From positions 6,958,608 to 7,022,607 of the forward strand of contig NC_092647.1 in the NCBI RefSeq assembly GCF_039555335.1: a stretch of 64,000 nt of DNA, written 5' to 3'. Source of the stretch: Amphiura filiformis (lineage: Eukaryota; Echinodermata; Ophiuroidea; Amphilepidida; Amphiuridae). This document shows, in pieces, positions 36,113 to 47,081 of the stretch. Numbering within the stretch: position 1 is the stretch's first letter; every line of letters starts with the position of its first letter. Under the pieces are notes generated by a model. It was not told where the DNA came from. It worked only from the letters and a program-made list of their open reading frames with translations, and ran no database searches. Made by a program: the position numbers and the translations under genes.

Positions 36113-36946
36113 GTAAGTATACAGTAGCCATTATGAGTAACTAGCAAAATGATGATGGGCAGAGGAAACCTCCGATGTGTCATAACCTCATGGTAGTTTT
36201 ATTTTAAACATGTTCAAGGGCCACAGGTGCATAGGAGGATTTTCTGCCCAATGACAAGCCTTTAAAAGCTTTGAAACATTTGCAGAAATATTGATAATAA
36301 TTACAAGAAGATTGATGATTTTTCTGTTGATATCAGCAATAAAACTACAGAATAAAACGGCAATGTTTAGCCTCTTCCTCCAAAATAATGAATACAACAT
36401 GTAAGCAATGCTTACTAAGCATGCATAAACGCACACACAAGTTCTAGGCATGGTAAATTTTAACGTTTATGTGTGCTTCTGTTAACTTGCAGTTGCGTAT
36501 AGGCCACTGTAACATTGTGCAGGTAATCAAAGGTAAATTGACAAGGACACTTAGGCATGCAATTGCATGACTATCAGGGTTGACCCATGGTGTTTCAAAT
36601 TAAGCCATTTCAACCATGATCTTGTTGTCACTTTAAATATCAAGCTGTAAATGGTTTTAAGCTTGAAATTGGGGGGGGGGGGAATTATTGTCTGAAGTGA
36701 TTTTAGACTTCAAAGTTGATTAAGGTGCATGTATAGTTGCTACAAATAGTAGGCACATGCAGCAAAAATCCCACAATATCAAATAAAAATTGTGTATTCA
36801 TGTAAAAGATACAGCAAATTGAAGGTGAGTAATGTATTTACTCTGTCTATTTTTTTTATAGTTTCATGAAAAAGAAAATTCTTCATGTTTTTCCTCTTAT
36901 TTTTGGATGTAAATTCCCTAAATTTCTCCATAATTGATGATTTCAG
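36113..36946. other. CTLD intron 5
   Basis: No further feature beyond a poly-G run at 36671-36682 and TTTTTT tracts near the acceptor. No exon seen. Confidence 0.4.
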
Positions 36947-37191
36947 ACCCAGACGTATCCGATAACATAACCATCATTAGTCAGTGCGAAAGTGACGAAT
37001 ATCAGTCCTACTTTGATGCATGTTTCCGAGTTGAGCCCACACCAGTGACCTTTGATGATGCCATAGCAATATGCCAAGGAGAGAATGCCGAGTTGGCGTC
37101 CCTTACAGATCGCTATCAGGAGGCTTTTGCCCAAACAGTGCTGTACAATAATGGATTGGACAATATGTGGATTGGTTTAGAGAGAAACCAG
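36947..37191 (+). CDS. CTLD B1, exon 1 of 2 (gene exon 6)
   Basis: Acceptor ATTGATGATTTCAG; reads DPDVSDNITII, then CESDEYQSYFDACFRVEPTP, helix 1 AIAICQGENAELASLTDRYQ, helix 2 QEAFAQTVLYNNGLDNMWIG. Donor CAG|GTAGGA, phase 1-0, 245 nt. NIT is a potential N-glycosylation site. Confidence 0.9.
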
Positions 37192-37544
37192 GTAGGAAAT
37201 ATTCCATGTGCGCAGCCCTGTATTTGTTACTTAACCAAAAAGACACTGCCATGTCTGTATTAACTTAAAGACCCATTCAGTGATCCCAGCGCAGGCATAA
37301 AAAAATTAAAATTTTTATTTTTGAAATGAAAAATTTGACGAAAAACAAAGAAAACAGCAGTATTAACGAAGTTGAAGCCCCATTTAAATACATGTAGCAA
37401 CATCTATGACAATGACAAAGGTATCAAAATCTGATTTTTATGATCATCCAGATGAGCAAATCACTGAATGGGCCTTTTATCAAAAAGACTCTGCCATGTT
37501 TGGTGGGGGGGGGCAAAATTGTATACTTCTGGATCTGAATCATG

Positions 37545-38075
37545 AACCTTTTATTTTATTTATTTCTTCTTTAACCTGGGACATGCAATCAGTGACCAGC
37601 ACTGTTCTCCCTTGCTGCCCAGGATACAACACAGATAAACAACAAACATGTATTTAAAAATATACATAAAAGTCATAAAATTAATACCATATAAATTATA
37701 CACATACTAGGTACAAGAAATTTAAATAACATATGATAATTACATTTACAATGTGCTACATAAAAGAGATATTATTGCAAGTTGGTATATAATTTATATT
37801 CTTGAAGACATTTGCATTGACAGGAAGGGGATTTTTGATGTTTCGGGGAAGATCATTCCAGGCCTTAGCCCCCCTGAACAGGAAAGTTCTCTTGCCAGTC
37901 TCAGTGCGCATCTTATTTAGAACCTTGCAAACTTTGATGCTTGTTCGTAAAGAACATGACCCAAATTCAAAGGCTAATATTATTTCTCAAAGTAGAAAAG
38001 TCTGGTTGGTGTTATATTAGACAGTATAGCACAGCTGCAATGCATGACTTGATGGAATGTTCATATTAGTATTAT
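37545..38075 (-). mobile_element. 5'-truncated non-LTR retrotransposon, 3' end, in CTLD intron 6
   Basis: On the minus strand an open frame reads FEFGSCSLRTSIKVCKVLNK then FLFRGAKAWNDLPRNIKN, the RGAKxWNxLP motif found at the C-terminus of CR1/L2-like reverse transcriptase proteins, and stops at about 37764. A 3' UTR ends in an A-rich AAATAAATAAAATAAA tail near 37550. Truncated, so immobile. It sits antisense to the host gene. Confidence 0.75.
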
Positions 38076-38101
38076 GCACTGTTCTAACCAATTGATTGAT
38101 T

Positions 38102-38601
38102 GGTAAGCGATGTCTTCCAACCACCGGATCAAGAATTTAGGGTTAGGGTTAGAGTTAGGGTTAGGGAATGGTTAGGGTAGAGTCCGAAGTTTTCCGTTTT
38201 ACGGAAAACTGAAGAAAATCACGGAATCGGAGGTACAACACGGAAAATTACATTTTTGTATGATGTGACAAAAATTGTTAAAAGATAAAGGAAATAAATG
38301 TTAAAAACAATCATGAGTTGTGTATGTAAATGAACCCCCTATATCCCTCCAAACATCGTAATAGTCAGCTTATTATTGTGAGAATATTCCAATCAGAGCA
38401 TATTGATCGAGATATTTAACACTTTATTGTGACAATAATATCATTGTTTATACATTTTAAGCTTTATTCATGACACGGATTTACAAATTTTACAACACGG
38501 ATTACAACACGGAAAATAGAAAACGGTAAACTTCGGACTCTAGGTTAGGGTTAGGGTTAGGGAATCATTCTCGATCCGGTGGTTGGAATACATCGCTTAC
38601 C
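38102..38601. mobile_element. MITE with telomere-like TTAGGG core, interrupted by another MITE
   Basis: Ends GGTAAGCGATGTCTTCCAAC and (inverted) GGTAAGCGATGTATTCCAAC match over about 38 bp to CACCGGATC. Just inside, (TTAGGG)n-like runs lie at 38138-38176 and 38543-38565 in the same strand orientation. The tract is split by the element at 38178-38543. Confidence 0.75.
38178..38543. mobile_element. Nested MITE with TAGAGTCCGAAGTTT ends
   Basis: Left TAGAGTCCGAAGTTTTCCGT and right, inverted, TAGAGTCCGAAGTTTACCGT form ends of about 25 bp, flanked by TTAGGG-like sequence. CACGGA words repeat inside (38219-38245, 38473-38518). Non-coding. Confidence 0.8.
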
Positions 38602-38820
38602 TCATTGATTCAACTCTCAGTGATTCCATGGGCAAAATCTAGGATTCAATTTGATTCTTCTTTTCAAATTGAACATCTTATTTGAATATAAGCATTTAAC
38701 AAATATGTTTTCGACACTGTCGTTCATTTCTTGTCTTCTTTATTTGCCCCACCATTATATTTGACATATAAAATCTTGGCCTTTGACCTCATTGTTCTCT
38801 ATTTGATATATTTTGTATAG

Positions 38821-38983
38821 ATGTCTGGTGATTATAAGTGGCAAGATGGATGGCCTTTGACCTTTACTTCCTGGGGTATGCATGAGCCGAGTGGTGAGGA
38901 ATGTGTTACCATGACGAATAGAGAAACATGGAATGCTACAGGATGTTTTGACATGAGACCGTTCATCTGCAAGTACACATTAG
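38821..38983 (+). CDS. CTLD B1, exon 2 of 2 (gene exon 7)
   Basis: Acceptor TTTTGTATAG; reads MSGDYKWQDGWPLTFTSWGM, HEPSGEECV, WNATGC, MRPFICKYTLG. EPS replaces EPN; WNA replaces WND. NAT is a potential glycosylation site. Donor ATTAG|GTAGGT, phase 0-1, 163 nt. A second GT four bases on (GTAG|GT) makes a tandem donor, relevant to the frame problem at the next exon. Confidence 0.9.
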
Positions 38984-39366
38984 GTAGGTTATTATAGGTT
39001 TATACATATGCGCTATATAACAGCATGCGTGATTGGTCGATAGACAGGCATTTCCGGTCGTAAACAAGCCGTGCGAGAACTGATGGACGCTCGCGAGTAG
39101 GATATTACGCGCCTATTTACGCAAAACACAAGTGATATACGCAATGTTCGTGCACGTCCAAACACGACAAACTGAGCAAGTAAACGTTTTATCACAATTA
39201 GCGATGGAAAAACTTTAAAAAAATGATAAGGAACTTGTAGTTTTTAGTCTAAAATGATGGTATTTTTAGTTGTGGAGGAAAATAACAGCAAGCAGAATGT
39301 TGCGTTTGTCGGGTATAAACAATCGTTTAGTCATGAAAATATATGAATGAACCCCTGATTCATTAT

Positions 39367-39529
39367 ACGGCTCTTCCATTTAATGTTCATACACCCTCTA
39401 TGGAAGACATGACCTAAATCTGCCACACAGGACATTCAGGTAATATCATTTGAAACTCATAGCCCCTGTGTAGAAGATTAAAGGCATGTCTTCCATAGGG
39501 GGTGTATGGGTTTTACCTGGAATAGCCCA
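39367..39529. mobile_element. Small MITE (GGCTATTCCA family) in CTLD intron 7
   Basis: Ends CGGCTCTTCCA and, inverted, GGGCTATTCCA. Inner arms pair CATACACCCTCTATGGAAGAC with GTCTTCCATAGGGGGTGTAT. A relative with the same ACACCC/GTCTTCC arms is at 60363-60473. Confidence 0.7.
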
Positions 39530-39918
39530 TAGGGGCAGTGTGCCGGTATTACTTAGGGTTGCCACACCCGGGGATTGGTAGCCCAATTAAGTGTCCGTGG
39601 ACTCGTCCTGCGACTTGAAAATGGCTGCATTTGAACCTCAATGTGAAAACATTCATTAATAAGATACTTGATGTTTTAAAAAAGACTAAAGGGGATTGTA
39701 GATAAGGTGGGAAAAACACACTTTCATATAGTTTAACAGTTTGTGCTTGCATAAGTGTACACACCTCCATCCCTCCCTCCCTCCCTCTCCAAGACACATG
39801 GGGTTGGATGCATAGATGAATTGACCTCAATGTTTATCAACAAAGGCAAGGGACTGGTATATCGATATTCTTGAGTGAGCTGCATACAACCACTACACTG
39901 TTCAATAGCCCTTAATTG

Positions 39919-41430
39919 CAGAGATGTCACATTTCCGGATTTATCCGGATTTCCGGATTTTGGGGATTAAAAAAAAAAATTCCGGATTTTCGCTAGTCAT
40001 GTTTAAGTTTAAATGGAAGCAAACTTGGGTCAACAGGTTTGATATGAACCTTTTAGCTGTATCCTTTGGCTTTAAGTGGCTGTCGGGGTGGACTTGGGGT
40101 GGGGGGGGGGGGGTAGTTGGGGGGTGGGTGAGTGTGTGTAGACCACAGAATTAAAACCAGAGAACCAGGACTCGACCGCCATCTTGATACAGGCATGGAG
40201 CAAAAATTGGGGGTATTCGGTTTCCCTCGGAATACGCTCGAGGCATTCGTTGTCTTGCAAGCGCGACATGGATGATGGGCGCATTTGAGAGACGCACTTT
40301 ATGCGACCTGCACGCGAGTACCAAGACGCTTCAGATGAGACGCAGAATTGTTTTCGTTCGTCTCCACAAGACTGTCGGCAAGGACCCGAATACCCCAATT
40401 TTCTCCCCATATAGCTGACGGCGCGATTGTACGTGGCGGTATAGGGAGTCCCGGTTCTCCTTCTCTAATTCTGTGGTGTAGACCTATGTATTTCCCTTGG
40501 GATAGGCCTACTATTTTAGTCCCAATTTGTAGTGCTAGTGACATCAGTCTATATGTTACAAATTACTCTTATCATAAAATGTATTCTACATGCACACTAG
40601 TACCCCCCCCCCCCATGTGGCCCCTCCCCACACACTCGAAGTTGAGGGGGGGTCAAAAATTTAATGAATCATTGTTTTTAAATTGCGCATTATATATATC
40701 AATTTCGGTCATGTAGGCCATGTTATTAGTCCAAAAAAGGACTTTGAAGAATGTCTCCCATGTACAAAAGTATAGGAAACTGAACATTTAAAACCAGCTT
40801 TTTAGGGTGAAGGAAGCATTTTTTCCAAAAAATGTCTAAAACAGGTTTTTATGTCAAAAATGGTCTCTTTTGGGGTGCTACATCTGCTAAAATGTTTGTC
40901 GTCCTGAAATTCTAACTACTGTCAAGGCCCATGGTGGGGTATCTGCCGCTTGGTGGGGTGGGGTGGGGGAGGCAGTGGATGCCAAGCACAAAAAAAGGTT
41001 AATTATTGTCTTATCTTTCTGCTTCATATATATATCAACATCACCCATATTGTCCATGTAATAAAGCCAAAAAACTTTTTTTTAAGAGTGTCTCTTGTAC
41101 ATAAAAGTATAGGAAACTGAAAACTTTAAAGCATGTTTTCTGGAAGAAGGAAGCACTTTTTATTAAAAGTGTAGAACAAGCCAGGCGCTTTGAACTGTTC
41201 TTGTTACCCTCTGAAATGGACTTTACTGTGGTGCTAAATGTGCAGAAACCATCTGGCTTCGGGGGGCTTCGCCCCCTCGACCCCTAACGGGGCTTCGCCC
41301 CTGGACCCCACCGGGGCCCTTAAGCTGAGCCCCGGACCCCCGGCTCCGTTCTTGCGCGAGAGCTTCGCTCATTGCGCTCGCTCACGCTCGCAAAGTTCAG
41401 GATTTTTTGGGTCAGCCTGTGACATCTCTG
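39919..41430. mobile_element. DNA element with CAGAGATGTCACA inverted ends (hAT-like)
   Basis: Left CAGAGATGTCACATTTCC and right, inverted, CAGAGATGTCACAGGC give short terminal repeats of 13 bp; a CAGRG start is usual for hAT elements. No exact 8-bp target duplication is seen (CTTAATTG versus TAATTGTG). The body holds TCCGGATTT repeats, a nested element at 40136-40484, a direct pair at 40710-40840 and 41040-41170 (AAAAGTATAGGAAACTGAA), and GC-rich GGGGCTTCGCCCC words at 41258-41330. No transposase. Confidence 0.55.
40136..40484. mobile_element. Nested inverted-repeat element
   Basis: Left GTGTAGACCACAGAATTAAA with AGAGAACCAGGACTC pairs with the right end, reversed GTCTACACCACAGAATTAGA with GGAGAACCGGGACTC, over roughly 45 bp. 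It lies within the 39919-41430 element. Confidence 0.6.
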
Positions 41431-41842
41431 TAATTGTGATTTAAAATCACAGTCCCTGAACAAAATATGATGCACGCGCATACTAACAGGCAAGGAACAA
41501 TGGGAATTGTGATGATGTGCGCACATGCTGCCAGGCAATGACATCACAAGTCAACTCCTTTGTTAAGAGGACAATCATCTTCCAATCCACTAATTATTAA
41601 TGTTGAGCAAATGGTCAAAGGATTTCAGAAATGCATCAAGTGTACTAACATTTTTGTGCATGATTGTGGATAATTGTTAACTGGCTGGATGCGGAATTTC
41701 TTGAAAAGTGGAAGGATTGTTCAGCTTCTTAGCACACAACATTTAGTCTGCAGCTGCATGGTTCTGAAGATGTTGCAGTGTATTTATTTATTTGTTTTTA
41801 TCTAACTATATCTTATTTCTTTAATCTATATTCCATTTTCAG

Positions 41843-42095
41843 TATCGGTTCCCCAGCACCAACACCCACACCGGCTACTGTCCTGGAAACTTTGGACGTT
41901 TTGGAGATTACTGTTATCTAATTGACCCAGACATGAGAGCCACATCATGGTCCCAAGCTAACGAATCGTGTCAAGCACTCTATGGGAGTCATTTAGTTAG
42001 CATACACAGCGATGATGAGAGAGATTTGGTGAAAGTACACGGGGCAGTGTTTCAAGCTACTAGTATGTGGATTGGTATGGACATCGATATGGATG
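41843..42095 (+). CDS. CTLD C1, exon 1 of 2 (gene exon 8), with a frame problem at its start
   Basis: Clear CTLD sequence: GYCPGNFGRFGDYCYLIDPD, WSQANESCQALYGSHLVSIH, MWIGMDIDMDG. Donor G|GTGAGT, phase 1. The obvious acceptor TTCCATTTTCAG at 41842 joined in phase 1 to exon 7 puts this frame out and meets a stop within about 30 codons; C2 and C3 equivalents are clean phase 1. Using the tandem donor four bases downstream in exon 7 with a second acceptor, TTCCCCAG at 41856, restores the frame (reads LGSTNTHTGYC). Otherwise a 1-nt indel (real or assembly) is present. NES is a potential glycosylation site. Confidence 0.8.
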
Positions 42096-42559
42096 GTGAG
42101 TAAACGGCTCTTTTCAGAGCCACCAAAAACTTTTACTTTAGCAGATAGGTATGGTCTGCTTGTTTTATGCTCAAAAAATGCAGTCTTTAGTGAATGGCTA
42201 TGGCTAACATAATGCTTGAATAAGTTCTATGAACTCAAAACAAGACCAGGTTATTAAATCAAGGCATAGCAATAGCTATTTGAATTGACTGAACCGGCCC
42301 CTAAAGATGTAGAGGTCAAATTTTTGACAAGGAGTTTGGATGACAATGACAGGCACTTGTCAAATCCTACTTAGCTACATGTAAGACCCTGGTGTGCAAT
42401 TTGTGATTTTAATGCAAGAAGAAGAATCTTGTATTTAATCTGTTAGCACATAGGCAGCGAGTGAAGACATTATAAGGGTTGGAATAATGTGATCACATTT
42501 GAAAATGTTATCAGTCTCATCACCTACTTTTAATAAAAACCCTCTAAATTTGATTTCAG

Positions 42560-42724
42560 GTGAATTTCAGTGGAGTGATGGTTCTGTGGTGAATTATGTA
42601 GACTTCATGGATGGTCAACCATCAGGCATGGGAAACTGTGTAGAGATGGACCTGTTGAATAATGGCCAGTGGAAGAGTGATGATTGTAATGATAACAGCC
42701 CATACTTCTGTAAAGCACCTGTTT
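42560..42724 (+). CDS. CTLD C1, exon 2 of 2 (gene exon 9)
   Basis: Acceptor TTTGATTTCAG; reads GEFQWSDGSVVNYVDFMDGQ, PSGMGNCVEM, GQWKSDDCNDNSPYFCKAPV. QPS occupies the EPN position, and the residues after W (KS) are not the calcium-binding ND. Donor T|GTAAGT, phase 1-1, 165 nt. Confidence 0.9.
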
Positions 42725-42874
42725 GTAAGTCTACATAGTTTGTTATGATTTCAACATGTTACGGCTCTCACCTAAAGGGTACCCTTGAAAAAACAAGAAA
42801 TAAAACAACCAAAAAAAAAAAACCAACCCCAAATCCAGTTTATGGTGTACTTAGCAACCCTGAAAATTGAAAAA

Positions 42875-43117
42875 GTTATAGACCCTAAATTATTTGTTAA
42901 TCAAGGTTGGAAACCATTTTGTTTTCAAAGCTGCATCTGGATAGAGTTGTAGGTTTTAATAACTATTGCCTCTATTGAACAGCCAGGGACATATTGAATT
43001 AGTATGCATTGCTAGCCGTTCAATAGAAGCAAAAGTAATTAAAACATACAAATAATTTTTTTGCAGTATTTCTCCAGTTTCCAACCTTGATTAGCAAGTA
43101 ATTTAGGGTTTATGATT
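42875..43117. mobile_element. Foldback MITE in CTLD intron 9
   Basis: TATAGACCCTAAATTATTTG with TTAATCAAGGTTGGAAAC pairs with the right end (reversed: CATAAACCCTAAATTACTTG, CTAATCAAGGTTGGAAAC). TTGAACAGCC and its partner GGCTGTTC-like inner arms also pair. A partial copy is at 47994-48105. Confidence 0.75.
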
Positions 43118-43435
43118 TCTTTTATTTAAATTTTATTTATTTATTTGGATTCCGATAACCTGTTACTGGAATTTTGATCTGGGTAGGCCAAGGACGGGTA
43201 GGAATTCTGTACCCGGGAATTGGTGAGAGCCTTACAACATGCAATATTCAATATATATCAATAGTCAATTTCGCATCCTCGAGAGAGTGACGTCAGTGTG
43301 TGCTCCAGTGCGTGTATTATTGAATTGCACAGTTTGACTCAAAACCACAGGCGTGTACATGGTCCTACCAAAGCACTGACATCACTCTCTTGAGGAAGAC
43401 AAAATGGACTATTATGGTTTCATCACAGAAATATT

Positions 43436-43757
43436 AAGACATTTTATTTTCAAGATTTCATTATTTATGTTTTTGTCAAGCATTGTAGTTTTTCTCACAT
43501 AGTTTGATGTTGTTTTTCTACACAGATGATTATGATGCAGGTGGTTGTCCATTGTCAAGCATTGTAGTTTCCCTCACATAGTTTGATTAAGACATTTTAT
43601 TTTCAAGATTTCATTATTTATGTTTTTGTCAAGCATTGTAGTTTCTCTCACATAGTTTGATGTTGTTTTTCTACACAGTTGATTATGATGCAGGTGGTTG
43701 TCCATTGTCAAGCATTGTAGTTTTTCTCACATAGTTTGATGTTGTTTTTCTACACAG
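43436..43757 (+). repeat. Tandem copies of the 3' splice site and start of gene exon 10
   Basis: TTCTACACAG followed by (A/T)TGATTATGATGCAGGTGG occurs with acceptors ending at 43525, 43678 and the real one at 43757. Spacings are 153 and 79 bp. The two upstream pseudo-exons read YDYDAGGCPL, then stop at TAG after about 18 codons and lack a donor. A TTTTATTTTCAAGATTTCAT plus TTGTCAAGCATTGTAG block is also doubled (43441, 43593). Confidence 0.85.
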
Positions 43758-43928
43758 TTGATTATGATGCAGGTGGTTGCCCATTGGACTGGTATAAGCT
43801 TGATAATAAATGCTATACATTGGCTGGACAGAGTTCACCTATGACATGGCAAGATGCTAAACAATACTGTATGGAGACTGGTGCTAGTGATGGCAACCTG
43901 GCAACCATCAATTCTGCTGGATTACAAT
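43758..43928 (+). CDS. CTLD A2, exon 1 of 3 (gene exon 10)
   Basis: Reads DYDAGGCPLDWYKLDNKCYT, SSPMTWQDAKQYC, DGNLATINSAGLQ. Phase 1-1, 171 nt, donor T|GTAAGT. The real exon is distinguished from its upstream copies because only it continues past GGCPL into the full domain. Confidence 0.9.
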
Positions 43929-44969
43929 GTAAGTCTCAATATTATTACTTAGAAAGCGGTCATTGGTTACACGTAAGCACCAGGAAAATGCGTGATTTTT
44001 TAGGCCAAATTTTGTGCACCCGTCCGTAATATTCCCAAAATGTGCGCATTTTCCCCCAAAAGTTCAAATATGCAGTTTTAGGTATTAAATTACGCGGCGC
44101 AAAGATGAATTCATTAATAATTTAAGTCCTACGGTCTATTTTCTATACTTTTTTCTGCATGGATTGTATTGCAGATTGCATGGATTCTTTCAATTTTAGT
44201 GAAAACGTTTTTTGGGAAATGAATACTTTAAAAATTGATATCTTTGAAAAATCTGAACGGAGAAATTTCAGAAACAGGGGAACACAGAATTTTTGAACAG
44301 AAACAAAGGCGGAATGCACAGTAGTGTATGTTAGTGTATGTTATAAACCTGGAAATTAATAGACTATGCCATAGTCGATTTTTGATAAATAAAATGTTAT
44401 TAATCATGATGAACGCATTCAGTTGAACTCGAAATTATACTGATATTTAGTAGGCCTACATCAAAATACTAGTATAAAATGGTTATGAAATAGTTTAGGC
44501 TATATAATTATATTTGTGACAGTAAAAGTAAAGTATAGGCCCTACGTAGGCTTATATTATTTAATGCAACATATCATAATACACTCAATACTGAACAATT
44601 CTAATTTTAGAATCTGCCAGTTTATTATCCGAAAAACCGACTATGGACTTTCACTTTTAAGCAAAACTTTACCCCGGGACTCACACACTGTCAATCATAC
44701 TTGTTTATCAATAAAATCTAACCACAAGACTAAGCATGGTGGTACAATACGCGCTAGATGCATACGTTCATCCACCAGCACAAAAGCGCCGCATTCCCTA
44801 GATAGTTGTGTACCATGTATAGTTATAATGGTACCAGTACGCGTCGGGAGGATTTAAACAATAACGAGATCTGGGCGACCAATCACAAGCCAGATTCATT
44901 TTTAAAGATGCATTACATCATCACCAATTTTAGTTAGGCCAGAAATTGGCCTAACTCTCAAGGCAAAGT

Positions 44970-45122
44970 CAGTAGTCCACTTGGGAAGCTAACAAACAGA
45001 GGCGTGACGGTGACTGAAAAGATCAGTTGTGAAAATCTATCAATTGTGCACTCATTAATTAAATCAGAGTTTTAAGCTTAAATGTAATAGCCAGAGTAGT
45101 GCACAATTGGCAAGTGGACTAC
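44970..45122. mobile_element. Small inverted-repeat element before gene exon 11
   Basis: GTAGTCCACTTGG at 44972 pairs with CAAGTGGACTAC ending at 45122, and CAATTGTGCAC pairs with GTGCACAATTG inside. About 150 bp, ending 67 bp before the acceptor. Confidence 0.5.
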
Positions 45123-45189
45123 GGAGAAGTCTAGGAAATTAATGACTAGATATTCATATTGTGTCTGTTTTGAACTTGTAATTACACAG

Positions 45190-45335
45190 CATTTATGACG
45201 GCCATTTTGAAAGCTTTTCCAGTTGATGTATGGATTGGTCTGTACACAAACAGCACAGATCCTACATTCCAATGGTCTGATGGTTCACCTGTCACTTACC
45301 AAGAATGGGCTGATGGACAGCCAGATGGTGGCCTA
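45190..45335 (+). CDS. CTLD A2, exon 2 of 3 (gene exon 11)
   Basis: Acceptor AATTACACAG; reads FMTAILKAFPVDVWIGLYTN, FQWSDGSPVTYQEW, ADGQPDGGL. QPD is the galactose-type tripeptide of known lectins. Donor CTA|GTAAGT, phase 1-0, 146 nt. Confidence 0.9.
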
Positions 45336-45601
45336 GTAAGTATACAATACATATAATGACTTAATAAATAAATTGCTATGAAGAGATACCCACTCAGGTT
45401 TGTGAACATGGGCATGAATTATTACCTTAACATTTTACTTGCAAACTCATTGCATTCAACTAATAAAAATTCAAACACTTATGATTAAGACAGGTGTTTT
45501 TAGATAGAATATATATAGAGAGAGAATCTGGTGGTCTTTCTTTCCAGCTGACAGAACAATGTGAATAACTATAACTCTAACTCTAACCATAATCCTAGGC
45601 C

Positions 45602-45888
45602 TAATGATGGTTTCATACTTTGCTGCTTTGCCACTCTGATAACAATTTTGCTTCACTGCTCAGTTGCATAAGAAATGCTAGCAGTGACCACTGGCAAGCA
45701 GATATATTGATCGTTGTACGGCTATGCCCAAAGTGGCAGATTGCTAGGAGTTGAATTGAAGTCAACTCATGAGTGGTGCCTCTCTTTTGGCCAAAGAGCA
45801 CATAGCGGTGCTGCTGAATATTGCAAGCGGCACAATGAAGTGTCACACCGCTCAACAGCAAGTGGCAGAAAGTATGAAACTAGCATTA
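45602..45888. mobile_element. MITE, 287 bp, TTTCATACTTT ends, in CTLD intron 11
   Basis: Ends TAATGATGGTTTCATACTTT and, inverted, TAATGCTAGTTTCATACTTT. Interior words (CTTCACTGC, GCTAGC(A/G)GTGACCA, GGGAGTTGAATT-like) match the 3993-6537 element, so this is a compact member. It interrupts a CTAACC-type telomere-like tract (45570-45592 and 45889-45902). Confidence 0.8.
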
Positions 45889-46033
45889 CCCTAACTCTAA
45901 TCAAATACATCAATCGATATATTCAGAGGTGCAATTTTAATTCTGTATTGCAGGTGGTACTTTGTGTATCTTTGTAAAGATGCTTTGTTTCAGCTGCTTT
46001 GTAATATACTTTTCAAATGTTTATTTATTTCAG

Positions 46034-46133
46034 AATAAGTGTGCTAGAATGTTGAATGTAGCAGAGAACCCTGGCAAATGGGATGATGATGAGTGCACTG
46101 TCCAGAATGCTTTCCTATGCCAAAGCAACCCAG
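46034..46133 (+). CDS. CTLD A2, exon 3 of 3 (gene exon 12)
   Basis: Acceptor TTTATTTCAG; reads NKCARMLNVAENPGKWDDDE then CTVQNAFLCQSNPG. WDD at the calcium position. Donor G|GTAAGG, phase 0-1, 100 nt. Confidence 0.9.
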
Positions 46134-46492
46134 GTAAGGACTGGCATTGTAAACTTACAATGAGTTTGTTTTCATACATATACTGCATTGTTTGTATTAA
46201 ATGCCAGGGAGCATTTGCATTTTTCCAAACAAGGAGCATTTATTAGAAGTGAATTTTGAGTCAAAAAAGCTTCAGAATCAGTAAAATCGCTCCCGATGGT
46301 GGCGCACACAGAACCGCAACAAAATTACACCTATACAGTCACATAATCATCCAGGTTGGTAGGAGGAGAAAAATACATTTCTGGTGAAAAATAATTCAGT
46401 TTAAGTGTACTTAGCATTCCAAAAAGATTCATTTACAATGATAATCACTTTTTTGTTTTCCAAGTTAAGCTTAAAATATTGCATTTTTCTGT

Positions 46493-46745
46493 TATAGCCA
46501 AAATAACAATTTCTCGATCATGAGAGGATGTACCTTCTGCGTCAGTGTACTTTTCATAGAATAACACGATCGCGCGACCTGCATGACCGAACCTTGACCT
46601 AGCCTAGCAACGACCGTGTGATTGGTCAATTCTCAAAAGCTGTGTTTGTGCCGTAAGCGCCGGTAATTGCGTAGTACGCTCGGCGCAAATAACTCTGCGC
46701 ACCCAAGTTGGCTCTCATGATCGAGAATTTAATATTTTGGCTATA
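46493..46745. mobile_element. MITE with TA target site in CTLD intron 12
   Basis: TATAGCCAAAATAACAATTT with CTCGATCATGAGAG is mirrored by the right end (reversed TATAGCCAAAATATTAAATT, CTCGATCATGAGAG), about 37 bp. TA at both edges. The GC-rich core has no coding frame. Confidence 0.8.
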
Positions 46746-46836
46746 AGACATTCTATGCATCTCATGCAGTAGAAGGTATTCAGAAATTTTGCTCATTTGT
46801 ACTTTAACTTTAATGTTATTTCTTTGTAATCCCCAG

Positions 46837-47081
46837 ATCCCAACCTTCCTGGTAACCCAGACATAATCAGCAACTGCGGCCGTGAGGGCTATCAATCCTA
46901 TTTTGATTCTTGTTTCCGTGTGGTGTCTACACCCATGTCATACGATATGGCCATGGAAACATGCAAGAATGAGAGTGCACAATTAGCCTCCGTCACAGAC
47001 AGATATCAGGAAGCATTTGTCCAGACTGTGCTGTATAATAACAGATTGGATTCCATGTGGGTTGGGTTAGCAACAGAAGAG
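46837..47081 (+). CDS. CTLD B2, exon 1 of 2 (gene exon 13)
   Basis: Acceptor TAATCCCCAG; reads DPNLPGNPDIISNCGREGYQ, SYFDSCFRVVSTPM, AMETCKNESAQLASVTDRYQ, EAFVQTVLYNNRLDSMWVGL. Donor GAG|GTTTGT is weaker than the others. Phase 1-0, 245 nt. NES is a potential glycosylation site. Confidence 0.9.

Noticed and set aside
41238-41444. 68-codon frame over GGGGCTTCGCCCC sequence
   Set aside because: GC-rich repeat inside the 39919-41430 element; no family match.
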